Positions 1-13,100 of a stretch of 64,000 bases of DNA are shown piece after piece. The notes under the pieces are model-generated. The model made no database searches and had not been told where the DNA came from. It saw only the letters and a list, made by a program, of their open reading frames with translations. Every line of letters begins with the position of its first letter. Position 1 is the stretch's first letter. The stretch comes from Tetrahymena elliotti 4EA (Eukaryota > Ciliophora > Oligohymenophorea > Hymenostomatida > Tetrahymenidae), in assembly GCA_000231825.2 (NCBI GenBank), contig JH720327.1:231878-295877 (forward strand), read 5' to 3'. Position numbers and translations under genes: made by a program.

Positions 1-751
1 TTTTTTCAAATATCTTTTCATTTTATATTTGAGAAATTCCATAATCAATATAAATGGAATTCTCATGTTCTGTCTCTAAAATATTCTCAGGTTTAATATC
101 TAAATGAAGAATACCTGCATTTCTAAGGTCAATTAGACCATGAATTAAATCAAAAACCATCCTTAAAAGTTTTTTATCATCCATGAGCAGCCTTTTATTT
201 ATTATTTTTTTTAAGCTGATCTTTTATTTTTTATAAATGAAAGCATGCCAATTATCTGATATTTTATTATGATAAATAAGTTCTAAAAACTTTTTTTTAT
301 ATCTATTTTGCTCATTTTTTATTTTGAGAATTTCTTGAATCTTTATTTAATAGTTTATTATATCTTCAGAATAATTCTCATACCAAATGAGCTTTACAGC
401 TACTTCTCCATATTTTTCTTGTTTACCATATAATATTAAGCTATTTTAACCTCCATTCTAAACTATATATTCTCTTATACCTTTTTTATTAAAAGCACTA
501 TTTATAATATTTTAATCTAATCTGTAACGACCAATTATTTCTTCAAGTTATCACTTAAGTTAGCTCATATCTGAATTAAGTTCATATATTTAATCTCCTG
601 TTCCGATTATACCATTTTCTACGATATTGATTGAATAAAGCTCTTCATTTACATCTTAATAAATTTATGAATCTGATTAATATATTTAAATTTAATTGTC
701 ATCTAAATGTTATGCTTTTTAATTTTTTGAATTTTCAAAACTAAAACTCAT
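1..751 (-). CDS. Protein kinase-like gene, 3' part outside the window, with one in-frame TGA
   Basis: Read from an ATG at 751-749, the frame gives a Gln-rich N-terminus of about 66 residues, meets a TGA at 553-551, then continues in the same frame for about 180 codons of kinase-like protein to the window edge. The catalytic loop HLDIKPENIL (about 84-110) and a magnesium-loop variant DYG are visible, so the downstream part is a real Ser/Thr-kinase C-lobe. The TGA may be a true stop in a decaying gene or a sequencing error. Alternatively it lies in a 33-nt GT...AG segment (527-559) whose removal keeps the frame, though 33 nt is very short for such an intron. A glycine loop is not obvious. The family is certain from the loop; substrate and role are unknown. 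Confidence 0.6.
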
Positions 752-1730
752 AGAATTATAATAAAAGAAAAATATTCAGAACTTCAAATTTTGTGGATTT
801 AATTTTATTAAGTTTGAAATTAAAAATTTAATTCCCTTTTTCTTTATTTTACTTTTTTGGTTATTGATTTTTTTTTTGATTGTTAATTAATACTTTTGTA
901 CAATTAAGAAGTAATATTTATCTTAAAATTGGATATGTATTTCTATAAAAGATATCAATAAATCTTATTTTATTTAACCATCTTTTTTAAAACAGTTAAG
1001 TTGATTCAATTTTTTAAACTTTTTTGAAAATAAATTTTTTCTTCTATTCTATCTTTTAATGGTTGTAGCTTTATAGAAATATATAATAATAGCAAGTTCA
1101 ATTTTTACACTAGATTACTAAAATTAGTTATAATAAAATATAATTTTGAGTTATCCTCTCTAACTTTTTAATGTTTATTTTTAAAAGTTCCACTTGGTTC
1201 TCTTTTTATACTAAATTTATTTTTATTCTCAAAGGTTTTTTTATCTTAATGGTTATTTTTGTTAATAAAACAATGTATTTTTACTCATTCTAAATGTTGT
1301 AATATTACTAAATAAGATAATCAAATTTAAAAAATATCTTCTTTAAAATTGAGTAGATTACAATCATATTTTGCAACGATTAATTTAGATTAATGATATC
1401 TCTAAAAATCAATAATAATTTTATTCAAACAAATATTAAAAGTATGTTTAATATTAATAAATTTTAATCAGAGATAGTATTATCTTTCTTGTCTAAATGA
1501 TCATTTTTAAATCTTTTACTGATTAAAAATTAACTTGAAATAACTTTATCTTTAAATACGCTTAAGTTCAGATAGACCTCTATTCTGTAGGCGTGGGTGA
1601 AAAAAATTAATTTTTTTTTGGTGATATTTAAAAATATTTAATAGTTTCTAAATTATGGGTTTGCTTTTTCTTGTTTAAAAAAATTTTTAAGAATACTAAA
1701 ATAAGTAAATATTTATTAATTTAGTTGGAA
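752..1730. other. AT-rich intergenic region
   Basis: Separates the divergent kinase-like gene (-) and the lysine-rich gene (+), so it should hold both promoters. No sustained protein-like frame, RNA gene or repeat was seen. Homopolymer A and T runs dominate. Confidence 0.6.
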
Positions 1731-2816
1731 ATGAACAAAAAGTAGTTTGACTAGATTCAAGAGTTGGATGAAGAGGATGTCCCAAATTCTTATTCTCATA
1801 AAGAGGGGAAATAGTTTACATATTCATCACAAGACAAAAAGAGTGATGAAGACAAAGATACAGACTCACTTTCAGGAAGTTCAAATAATGAAAAAGCTAA
1901 TTTTTTATCAAAAGAAAAATAGAACTAAGCATTTAATGAAAACAACAAAAAGCCTAAACTAAATAAATTAGCTAGCAAATTTAATGTAGAAAATGAAATA
2001 AAAGAAGATATGATAGAATATTAAGAAAATGATCTTCCATAATCAGGAAAGGAAATTTATTTAGATAGCACAAGCAAAATTAGCAATAATTGGGATTCTA
2101 GTATTAAAAATAAGAAAAAAGAAAAGATTAAAGTAGAATTTCCTACTGATCGTATGATGTTGTACGAACAATTCAGAAATTAGGTTCCAGATTATGCATT
2201 AACACAAAATAAAAAGACAAGCACTGATAATTATAAATAGCTTATTAGTGATTATGTAAGTTTAATGTGATCAAAATGTAGTTTAATGTTTGTATTTTTA
2301 AATGAAGATGAAAAAGCAAGAAAAGGAAGAAGAATTAAGATTTAGAGACCTAAATAGAGATAGCCAAACAAAAATGATAAGCACAGACATAGAAACTAAA
2401 ATAAGAGATCATATAATTAATCATAAAATTAGGGCTAATTAAAAATATCAAGTTGTAAAGAATTTCTTTAGAATATGGTTTATTAATGCAAAAGAAATCC
2501 GCAGATTAGAAAAAAAGCAGAGTTAAAAATAAAGTAATAATTAAATGATATCTGATAAAATTTTGATGCAAGAATAAGAGTACATTTTTTCAATTACTTC
2601 TTTTCACATTCATTCATTCATATTTAACAATAAAAAAGAAACATGCGTCTGAGAAAAAATTTGGATGGAGAATTCAATCAAAGTTAAGTTGTTGAATCCA
2701 AAAAGTAAATCAAAAAAGTTAAAAATACATCAACAGGTTAACTATACATTAAGCCTGGTTTTGATATAAAATTATTTATACCTTTTTGTACTGACATTTA
2801 TCTAGGCAAAGACTGA
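1731..2816 (+). CDS. Charged, lysine-rich hypothetical protein, three exons
   Basis: Model: join(1731..2255, 2308..2579, 2639..2816), 325 codons, about 324 residues. Introns of 52 and 59 bp have GTAAGT and GTACAT donors and AG acceptors, and the phases fit exactly. The N-terminal half is acidic and serine-rich, the middle is Lys/Glu-rich and probably helical, with a stretch rich in Arg, Ile and aromatic residues near 2430-2500. The C-terminus turns hydrophobic (LFIPFCTDIYLG). No domain is recognised and no signal peptide is seen. Reading through the second intron would give a shorter, less convincing C-terminus ending at 2652. A nuclear or cytoskeletal protein is possible from composition only. 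Confidence 0.6.
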
Positions 2817-3411
2817 TATTATAAATCTCAGTTTAACATTTTTCCAAAACAAATTCAACAAATCACACTTTCAATTTCATTTAAATATAGTAAATCAAAA
2901 GAACTAGAAAACTAACTAATTCAGATTTATTTTACAGACAATAATCTTTTTAAGAATAAACAAATATATCAAGCTTGCAAATACACTTATTAAATTTGAT
3001 ATTTTTTTGTTTTTTAAAACTGATAAAAAGTGAATTAAAATTTTAAATATTTAAAAACATAATAAAATAAATAAAAATAAAATGAACAAAATCATTAAGC
3101 ATAAATATTTTGAGATCAATTTTATAATGAAAAAATAGTGAATTAAAATATTAAATACCATAAATACTCATAAATTAAGGTCACTCACTTTATATTAAAC
3201 CAGAAATTTCAAAATTTAATAACAAAAAAAATACTACAACTAGCTTTTTTTTGGCCTGAATTAATGAGGATTTAATGTATTTAAAAAAATAAAATAATTA
3301 AAAATGATGAAATAAAATGAACAAAATTATTGTATTTCGTGAACATTAATATTTTTGAGATCATTTTTTATAAAACTCAAATAAATATTTATTTTTTGAA
3401 TGAAGTTATGT
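2817..3411. other. Convergent intergenic spacer
   Basis: Lies between the 3' ends of a plus-strand and a minus-strand gene. Two diverged similar stretches occur (AAATGAACAAAATCATT at 3081 and a related one near 3317, both followed by TTTTGAGATCA-like sequence). Nothing coding was seen. Confidence 0.5.
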
Positions 3412-4368
3412 TCAATAGTTATTGTTTTTTGGTTGTGTGTATTGTTGTTAATATATTTAGTTTGAAATCTACTCATCTAATTTTCTAACCCTACTTTAAT
3501 CTGAAGTTTGGTTATCTAAGGGATTTATTATATTACTGTTACTACTTACTAAAATATTGTTGTTGTAATTCTACTAGTTATAGATTTAGTTATCTAAATA
3601 AAGAGCTGTATCGTTTTGGTCTTTTTAGTTTATACTGCTTTTTTAATAATATTCTATTAAAGGAATATTTTGACTTTCAGGTTCTTATTCAGCACTTTTG
3701 TAGAAGGCTTTCAAGAGAATTTCTGCAATGAGGAATAATATTAAAATCAAGGATATGAAGTATATTAAGCAGACCAACAAAAATTCATAATTTATAAAGA
3801 TATTGTTGTCTGTGATTTCCCATTCACAAGACCTTCTAACAGACATAGATTCATAAAATTAGCATAAGATAACCCATAGAAAATTAATGCTTCCTGTATA
3901 CATTTCTTCGAATTCAGCTTCTTTGCTTTACTATTATTTTTGGCTCAATTAATCGCAAACCTTTTTATCTTTTTTAAGCATTTTGATAATAACATTTATA
4001 TTTTCTTAATAGAGTTCCTCTTCATGACAAACTGAAATATTGCAAACAGTCCTATCTTTAATATCTAATATCATATTTAACATTAAGATAACTGCTATGA
4101 TTGTTACAAACAAAACTATTTTGAGTCTTTGCTATGAATTTTTTTCTTTCTTGAGCAATAAAAAGAACAAACCTCCTACGAATACCAAAAATATGATGGA
4201 AGATACATTTTAACATCTATGGTATGAATAGATTATACTTACATAAAGCAAAAATATCAGCTCAAATATTGTATAAATAAATATCGAATTTATAATCTAT
4301 GGGTATTTGTTTAAGAAACCAATAAAGTATTCTTTTTATAATTCACCGCCTTGAACTTCTAATTCCAT
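3412..4368 (-). CDS. Multipass membrane protein, unknown family, single exon
   Basis: An uninterrupted frame of 318 residues starts at ATG 4368 in an AAAATGG context and ends with TGA at 3412. Four to five hydrophobic segments are clear. Two lie close together near residues 28-50 and 55-75, then one after a basic stretch (VLFVTIIAVILML), one near FLWVILC, and a long one near FLLVCLIYFISLILILF. A cysteine-containing, probably lumenal or extracellular loop separates the third and fourth. The last 90 residues are Asn/Gln-rich and likely a cytosolic disordered tail. No catalytic or transport motif is recognised. Such orphan transmembrane proteins are common in ciliates; function is unknown. Confidence 0.7.
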
Positions 4369-5292
4369 TTTATTTGCTATGCTATTGAAATATCTATTGA
4401 TCTTTCTTTCTATTTATCTATGCTTTTAAATCTTTTTTCAATTAATGCTCTAAATTATATTAATTGTTCAGAATAGACAACTTAATAATTTAAATAGCAC
4501 TTTTACAGATAGAAATAGTCTGCCAAAGTTAATATGTAATACCAACTTAAATCTTAACACATTTTATTACATATTGATTTATTTTACATTTTATAATGTT
4601 TCTTTAGAACATTCAAATCTGATACATTTATTTTAAACCCATAAAAAACATCACAAAATCACCAAACACACATGTTTACTTTAAATCTGATATAAATTAT
4701 TGTAGACTAATGATGTATCTTTCTTAATTTTGTGCTAGTAATAGACATTTTAAATTTTGTAATCAACAAAGCAAAATTACAAGAAAAATCTTTTACTCTA
4801 ATTAACATCGGCATGTGAATTTTATTTAATTTCGGCAAAGAAATCAATTTAAAAAAATATCTTTTATGCATTTCATTAAACTCTAATTGAGATAGCTGTG
4901 AATTTTATTTAATCAAACATAGAAATCGATTTTAATAATATCTTTTCTCTAATCAACATGAATTTAAATTAATCTAAACAAAGTTATCAATTTCAAAATA
5001 TCTTTTATGCATTTCATTAAACTATGATTAACATTAGCATATGAATTTTATTAAATATAAACAAAGAAATTGGCATGGCCAAATAAATTTAACTCAATCA
5101 AAACAAAGAAAACAATTTCAAAAATAGATTTAAGGATTTCATTTAATAAAAATTTGGCCCTGAATGATGTTTAATTTTTAAGTTAAAATAAATTTCTATT
5201 TATTTTTGTTGAAATAAAATATGGTTTTACAGTAATATATTGTTAAAATAAATAGAATTGTGTTTTTATACAAATAAATTATTATTTATTTT
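4369..5292. other. Intergenic region with degenerate tandem repeats
   Basis: Between the start of the membrane protein gene and the 3' end of VPS18, both on the minus strand. The right-hand half contains the repeat array annotated separately at 4796-5110. No coding frame was seen. Confidence 0.6.
4796..5110. repeat. Four degenerate tandem copies, units of 85, 66, 85 and about 79 bp
   Basis: Units begin at 4796, 4881, 4947 and 5032 with CTCTAATTAACAT-like sequence, contain GTGAATTTTATTTAAT-like and AAAGAAATCAATTT-like blocks, and end with ATATCTTTTATGCATTTCAT. The second unit lacks the last block, which explains its shorter length. The copies are clearly related but diverged, and no protein is encoded across them. 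Confidence 0.7.
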
Positions 5293-8200
5293 TCATTCAA
5301 GAGACCAAGTATAATCTTTTTCATAATCTTCGAAAGCAAGATTAGCATGAACAGGACCACAAAGAGGACATTCTTTACATATTAAATCATCAAGTTATTT
5401 ATTGAATTACTTTAATTTTGTAATGTCGCTTTCATAATTGATTACATACTTGTATATTTAATCTTCCTTAGAATTTGTTTTATTGAAAGAGCGATACACT
5501 TATGTATAGAATTCTAAACACTTTTTAACTTAATTTGGATCATATGATCTTACATTTCTACGTAGCATTGTTATTCTCTCTGTAAGAGAAATCATCTCCT
5601 CTATTTCTTCAGCACTGTAAAGCTATTTAGATTATATATACTCAATCGAGCATTTCTTGTGGACATGATGGTCACAAGGGAAGGTAATGAAGTCATAATT
5701 TAACAAAAATTCAGAGCAAATGTAGCAAGTAGACTTTTCACTAACCCTCATATATTTTCCATTTTACTTACTAAGCTCTCCCTTCAACTCCTCTAATTTC
5801 TCATTTTTAATAATTATTTCATTTTTTAATTCTACAATATCTTCCTAATAACTCCTCACACTTTCCTCAATCTTACCCTTAAATAAAGAAAGAGGCATAT
5901 TATTATCAAAATAAGGAATAAGATCTTCTATTTTGATGTAAGCACACTGTTCCATTACATTCTTTATTTAATACAAAAATAATTGCAAAATATTAAATAA
6001 ATTATAAATATATTTTAAGTAAATTAACTCTCCTCTTAAAATGTATATAATTTTTAATTAATTTTCAAGATTTCTTAAAAAATTGATGAGATAAATTTTA
6101 TGGTTGGTTTGTCAAATTTATTTGATTACTCCAATTCTACAATTCTAATTAAATAAAAAATTACAAATATTTTTTCTATTTTTTTAGCACTATCTTTTTC
6201 TGTTTTCATCATGTGTTCAATAATCTTTTTTTAAATTATAAATTTAGAAAAAGTGTTAATAATATTAAATATACTTTCATCCAAGTTTTTTGAGATTCAT
6301 AGATAACGATTTGTTCTGACAACTAAGCATATTCAATAGCAACATCAATCATATTATTTTCAATTGCAATCTAAACAGCTTCTTCAAAGAGTTTTTTCAT
6401 CCTAAAAGATAAAATATATTTTAGACAAAGAAAGAAAAATTTATTTATAAAATTTTGTTACGCCAAAAGAGAAATAATAGCTCTGGTAAAGTTATGTGCT
6501 TTGGCAAGATTAAAAGCAAAATTCATATCAAAGAATTCTGCTTATTGTTAACCATTTAGAACATTCTTTTCAGTCTCCATCATATATTAAGTAAACAAAT
6601 TTTTATCCTTATGCTCAGATAAATAAAAAATGTAAATATTGTGAACAATTTAGTCTTACAGCTTTCTTCCATAGATGCAATATTTAATAAATTAAAATCC
6701 TTCTTCAAATTATGGAGTCTCTTTCTCGATTTCCATTAAGCTCCTCATTATACGTGAAGGTTTAAACTTTTAAATTCTGCTTTTCAATAAATCAATGAAT
6801 TATTTTGTTTCCTTTTTCATTAATATATCACTATATTTATATGCAAACTCAGTGCAGTTTGTCATGTTTTTCATTACCCAAATAGCCTAATAAAAATAAA
6901 TTCAATTAAATAATTTTCAATAAACTTTAAATTAAATTTTTCCTTAAAAAATACTTAATATTTTGTCAAACAAAGAAAAATATTTTTAATAGCTGGCTAT
7001 AAATTAGCTTAAAGATTTTTTAGCTTTTTAAATAAAAATTAATTCGAATAATGAATGAAATGAATATCATTTTCAAATAGAAATTTTTTATTCATTTTTT
7101 AAATGTGAGCTAATTACCTCTGAGTATCTCTCTGAATGAATGTAATTACCTATGACCATTTAATAATTTTCTTTAGACAAAGCATAGTTTAAGCAGAGCT
7201 CTAATTAACCATATGAGCTCATTAATTCATAAATGAGATCTTCAATTAAATATTTTTGATATTTATCCATGAATTTCTTTAAATTTTCATAACTTTCTTT
7301 CATATCCAAGATCAAAAAGTCTTTAGAGATCTCATTAAGTGCTGGAACTTTATTTTTAGATCCATAGACTCTTTAATTTAGAAGAGTTATTTTATGAATG
7401 TAGAAATCAGCTAACCAATTTGCTATGATACTTGTCTAAAAATCTTTTAGAACTGCTTCATGTTTTAACAAGAATAATTGAACATACTCTGCTAATCCTT
7501 CTTACACTCTGATATCTATTCCCTTTTAATTTTATTAAATCACTGAAAATTAAAAAATTAATTGCGAAAAAAAACTACTTAAAATTTAACAAAGATTTCC
7601 TCAAATCCTAAACTACTTTCCAAATAAATTCTTGCTGCTTCTTTATACTTCTATTGATCAAATAATTAGTTAGCATATTACAAACTGATTGTTGGAATAA
7701 ATTCACTATCTGTTTTTCTACAAAGTTAATAAGCTTTTTCATAATTTTTAAGTTCTAAATAGATTCTCCAAGACTGCTCAAATTCATTCTTAATAAACAA
7801 TCTAACAATCTTACTCTCTCCATATATCCAATAGCATTTGTTTTCCCTAAACAGATTAAATCAAAATTAAAATTAAAAAAATAAATTTAATAAATTTACA
7901 TATCATTAACCATTCCATAGATTTTACCAAGTTTTGTCAAATTTTCATGGAAAACAACTTGTTATGTAATCTATGAAAGCACTGAAATAGAATCACTATG
8001 AAGTATAATATAATGATAAAGTGTTATTCCTACTCCAAGAGGCATTTCTTTCACTTTCAATTCTGCCTTAAAACCAGCTGTTTATAATTCTTTTCCATAA
8101 TTAAAGTGATTGACTGATCTAAAGAAATTCTCATCTATTTCTTCAACACCCTCTTTTTCAGGGAATTTGTAATATTGCAAATAATTTCCATTTGTATAAA

Positions 8201-9632
8201 TATAAGAACGACATCTTCTTCTCAATTTAGAATCATACTCATAGCATAAATCTGTAAATGAAAGATGACTTGCATGTGTTGGCATAGTATAAAGCACACT
8301 TTCTCCTTAAACACTCTCATATTCTTTAAAAAGCTAATCAAAACTTAACAATCTATTTTAAATAAAGAAACAATTTATCAATAAAACCTAAAATATATTT
8401 TTTTTACTCTTTTGCAGATTTACAGAAAAAATAAATCTGAGAATTGGTTGATGCTAAAACAATTGTTTAGACTTCCCCTTTTTTTGTACCAAATTTGTTG
8501 TGAAGTATCTTAATATCAGTGATGAATTTTGGTTTTTCATCTAGAATTGTTATAAGTAAAAGAGGTACTGTTTCATAAAAACTACCATCTTTCTCATTAT
8601 ATTCAAGCTTGCACTAATAAATTGTGTTGTTTTCACTACCAAATAAGAATGTTTTTTCATCCAACCTGTTTATTTTATTTAGAAAAAATCCTTTAAAATA
8701 TCTTGCTTGTATTACTTTTTTTTAATCAAAATAAATAAGAATTTCTGATCGGTTTGCTCCTTTTGAAACAAAGACTATCTTTCTGAATAAAGAAATAAAG
8801 AATAAAACAATTTTTAAATACAATGTCTTGTATGGCTGTCTATCATCAAACATCACACTCTTTACAATTATTCTTTTTAGCTTTCGTAAAGGCTTAATCT
8901 ATTATGAGTTATGATTCAAATAGTAGGTATAACCTGTGTTATTAGTAATTATACAATGCTATCCTACTCTATCCATATAAACTCTATCTATAATCCTCCT
9001 CTTTTATCTCTCTACCTCTTTGTCATTTTGATATTTTTTAAATCTTTTAAAAGGAATAATTTTTCCTCCTATCTTTCCACCAACATTTGCTAACTTTCCT
9101 CCCAAAGATAAACCAGAAACTTTCTCTGGCAAAGGAATTGATTCATATGTATCATATCCACTATTAATAGTTAAAATAAACTTAACTAAATGCCTTAAAT
9201 ATTTAAATTTATTTTCAAATTGGTATTCTCTTTATCTCCTACAGATCAACAATGGATTTAATTTATTTAATATAATATTTACATTTCGAATTTCCATCTT
9301 ATGACCATGTTATTCTCAGTAATTGCTACAGCAGACTTTTATGATATTGCTAAATGCTTAATCTTTTGTTGAGGTAATGAAATATATAAATTCTTAATCT
9401 CAATAGGAGAGCTATAGTCAACTTCTTTTTCTTAAAATCCAACAACTTCTTCCTCTCTTTATTTAGGATCTCCCCATTGAAGTTACTCTTATATCTCATT
9501 TTCTTCTTATATTGATGTACTTGTTGAACTATATTAGTACCCTAATTTATTTTGTCTATTATTTTCAGAGCTAGTCACACCAACATTTCTATTACGCTGA
9601 TAACCTTGTCCTGCTACTTCTTTAAATGACAT
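5293..9632 (-). CDS. VPS18: VPS18 (Pep3) homologue, class C subunit of CORVET/HOPS endosomal tethers
   Basis: Ten exons: 9632-9283, 9238-8822, 8782-8408, 8352-7900, 7846-7591, 7522-7118, 6886-6462, 6401-6275, 6224-6165, 5961-5293. They sum to 3537 nt, 1178 residues (human and yeast proteins are about 920-970). Introns are 39-231 bp. The N-terminal Pep3/Vps18 propeller region is followed by a helical clathrin-repeat-like segment (YLELKNYEKAYQLCRK). The typical pre-RING stretch KIEDLIPYF and a coiled coil come next, then a C-terminal RING-like domain with CYICSEFLL near residue 1035, CDHHVHKKC, and CPLCG about 18 residues before the end. Known role: endosome/lysosome membrane tethering with VPS11, VPS16 and VPS33. 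The extra length is partly a Gly/Lys-rich insertion before the propeller core. The intron 7591-7523 border is the least certain. Confidence 0.9.
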
Positions 9633-10136
9633 CTCTAATCAGTATGTATTAATCTAAAATCCTATTCTATTTGACTATCTATTCAAACACTATTGACAAT
9701 TAACTTATTTACTCCTTTAACTTAATAAAAGAATCAATAGATATTTAATTATTAAAAATATTTGCAAAATCTAATTACACGCAAATAAACAACTGGTTGG
9801 ATGGATATCTTTTTATTTATTAGGGTTATTATCACTTTTCTTTCATTATTAAAAAAACACATAAGATATTAAGATTTATTTTGTTATTCTAGTCAATAAT
9901 CAAATTTAAAATAAATAACATTTTAATTATCTCAAAATAAAATATTCATTTTATTTTTTTAGAAAATTTTAAGAAAATATTTTAGATATTGAGAACAGAT
10001 TAAACACAATTAGATTCTAATTTTAAACAGCTTTTTTACTTAACAAAAATTAAAGCTGATTTTTATATTTTGATAATTTATTAAATTTGAAAAATTTAAA
10101 CAAAAACTGCAATTTATAAATTAGTTAACAAACAAT
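9633..10136. other. Divergent intergenic region
   Basis: Lies between the divergent VPS18 (-) and TPR-protein (+) starts, so it should contain both promoters. AT-rich; no motif I can name and no coding frame. Confidence 0.5.
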
Positions 10137-13100
10137 ATGTCTTCAAATTAAATTTAGCAAGATAGATAAGTAGAACATTCTCACATGCAAAGTTAGTATT
10201 AAAGAACCAACTAAGTTCCCTCCCATTCTTAAGTAGTTTAAAATATGGTTGGTAGCTCCTAGGATGAATATTCATTTGAATTAGAAATCAACTAACCTGA
10301 CAATATTCCATAAAGATAGATCCCACAATCTAAGATGAAACAAACAAGTAAATTAGCTAGATTAAGATAATTTTAAATGTTATTAATGAATCTTTTTATA
10401 AATATTAGAAACCCCATAAGTGTATGCAACAAATTAAAAATAAAATATTCAAACTATGATGAAGGATATGAAAAAATTTTTGCAATTTATTAATAATACT
10501 GACTGGATGTTCTAAAATGATTAAAATCCCGTTGAGAATTATTTTAAAAATTGAGTATTCAATCATAAAATATTAGAAATAAATGAGTGAACCATTCAAA
10601 TAAGAAATATATATGAATAGCAAATAAAAATAATTATTAGTTGATTAATTCTAATATAATACTATAATTTAAATTACTAATATAAATAAAATATCTGTAA
10701 ATAAATAAATATTGTGTATTGTAGACTCTCTATCCTACCATATATATCAAGCAATTATCTGTTTTAAGTTATATTGAATTACAAGCAAATTTAAGAGTTA
10801 AAATAATATTTCATAGTGTTTCGAGAAAAATTTAAAAGCAGTATATAAGAAAAAATTATAATTACTAAAAATATAAAAAATACAAAATAAAAGCAAAAAA
10901 GGAAATGAATATTTAGAATTTGTTTGAAATAAAATATTTTTCAAAATTAGGAATATATTAGAATAAAAATAAATTATATATTTTATTCAAAAAAATTTAT
11001 TTTGTTTTTTTAACTTTTATCAATTAATTAAAATACTCTAAAGTTAAAAATCGTAAATTAGTTAGGTAAACAAGAAAATCAAAACATAATTGACAGTTAA
11101 AATGAAATGATGTAAAGAAAAATATTTGAAGCCAGAAATAAAAATATATTTTACAAATCTAAAATTTATCATGAGTGAACAATTAAAATTTGTTTTTTGT
11201 TTTGTTTATAAAATATACTGCTTAATTAAAAAATATAAAGACCGGGAATTTACTTTTATTATGATAAATCGTTAGTTCATTTAAAAGTAAATATATCTAT
11301 AGATGGTTAAAAAAAATAAATTAGGATGTGCTACACCTTATAAAAAAGGATTAATTATAATTGAAATAGAAAACTGTTTTCTAAAAAAAAATTATAATGG
11401 AGTAAAAAATATGATTAATTCTTTAATGAATAAAAAATAACTTGATTTGTTTAAGTTAAAAAGGAGCTAAAAACATATTCCATATTAAGTTAAGTTGCAA
11501 TAATAGATAGATTTATATTAAGTAATGAATGAACGAATGGATTGGTAGATTGATGGAAGGGTTAATTTATTGATAAAGGAATATATGTATGTGTGTTTGT
11601 ATATATGTTTTTATGATTATAAAGCTTTATATTAGAGATAGATAAAGGAAATTTGACTTAGTTAAATATTTTAATTGAAAAATGAAATAAGATAAGTTCT
11701 TTCACAACTGCACATAATTATAATAACATATTTGATTTTAATTAATTTTATAGCTAGTCTTGAAAAAAAGCCAAGAAATATAAGAAAAATTGATAGGTGT
11801 TGCATAGTTTGAAAATAATAAAAAGAAAACAAAATCTGGTAAATAAAGCTAATAGTTAATTAACATACAAAATTAGTAGGGATTGTTTTAACTTTAAGCT
11901 TTCCAGTTTGTATGATTAACAAAGGTGTCGAGAGTACTAAAAGCTCTATATAAGGTATAAGTTTATTTACTTATTTCTTACCATCTTATTTTTATTCTAA
12001 GGAAGGCTAAGTTAAGCTTTCATTTCTTCTCTTTTTAACAATCATGATAAATAAATCGAGCTTAAATTTTTAAGTTACTTTATAAGTTTTAAACTTAGTT
12101 TGGTTAACTTAGATGAAAAAAAATAGTCATGACATAAATAATAAATATGAATCAAATGTTATCAAAATGAATATTTTTATTGAAAATGCTTATGCATGAC
12201 ATAATGATAGATAATAATATAGAGAGTTTTTATATTTTTTTTTATATAGAATCAGGTATTTACTCGACAACTCCAGCTAATCAATAGGCAAAATATCAAA
12301 AGCAATAACACCCATTTTATCAAGGAAGTTAGCAGTTTCAAATGAATAATAGCAATTATAAGCTAGGTAATAGCAGTAATAATTTTAATAGTATAATTAG
12401 CACGGCATCAAAGGGGAGTACATAATAGATTATGCCTGGAGTAAATTTACAAGCAAAGGGATATCTTAACTCTATTGCATAATAGGATGTTAACAGTAGA
12501 AATTTTATTCACAATAACAGGAAATTGGTAGTGAATAGTGCAAGTCAACAGTATTCTACCAGCACATAGGCAACGATAAATACTATGAATGGAGGTGGTT
12601 ATTTCCCAACTCAAATCAATACAGAAGCAAATGGATTTCTTTCTTCTCCTCTCATAAGCAATGATATAATTAACAATAATATACCTTTACAATATTAATC
12701 AAATAAGAACTCATAGATTTTAAGAATGGGTGAAAATATGGAGTACTTATTAGGTAAAGGATATTTGAGGGATGCTTGTGACTCATTTTTAGATTATGTT
12801 TATTAAGTGCAAGACCTACATTTCGATTAGCTTCTTAGCGATGAATTTTGTGAAGGCAGTGAAGAATTATAACTTAAAGAATCTGTTCTTCTTTACAAAT
12901 TATCTACAAAATTTAGTAGCTACTTGCTATAAACTTCCCCTTAAAACATACACTCTAACACAATAATCAATTAAGAAAATGTTAATTAAGCTCAATTGGA
13001 TTTAGATAACTCATTTATGATACTTTAGTTTATCTCAAAAGTAATCCAAAGCGCTTCGAATAAGCATGAGGAGACCCTTATTTTGAAATGGAAAGCAAAC

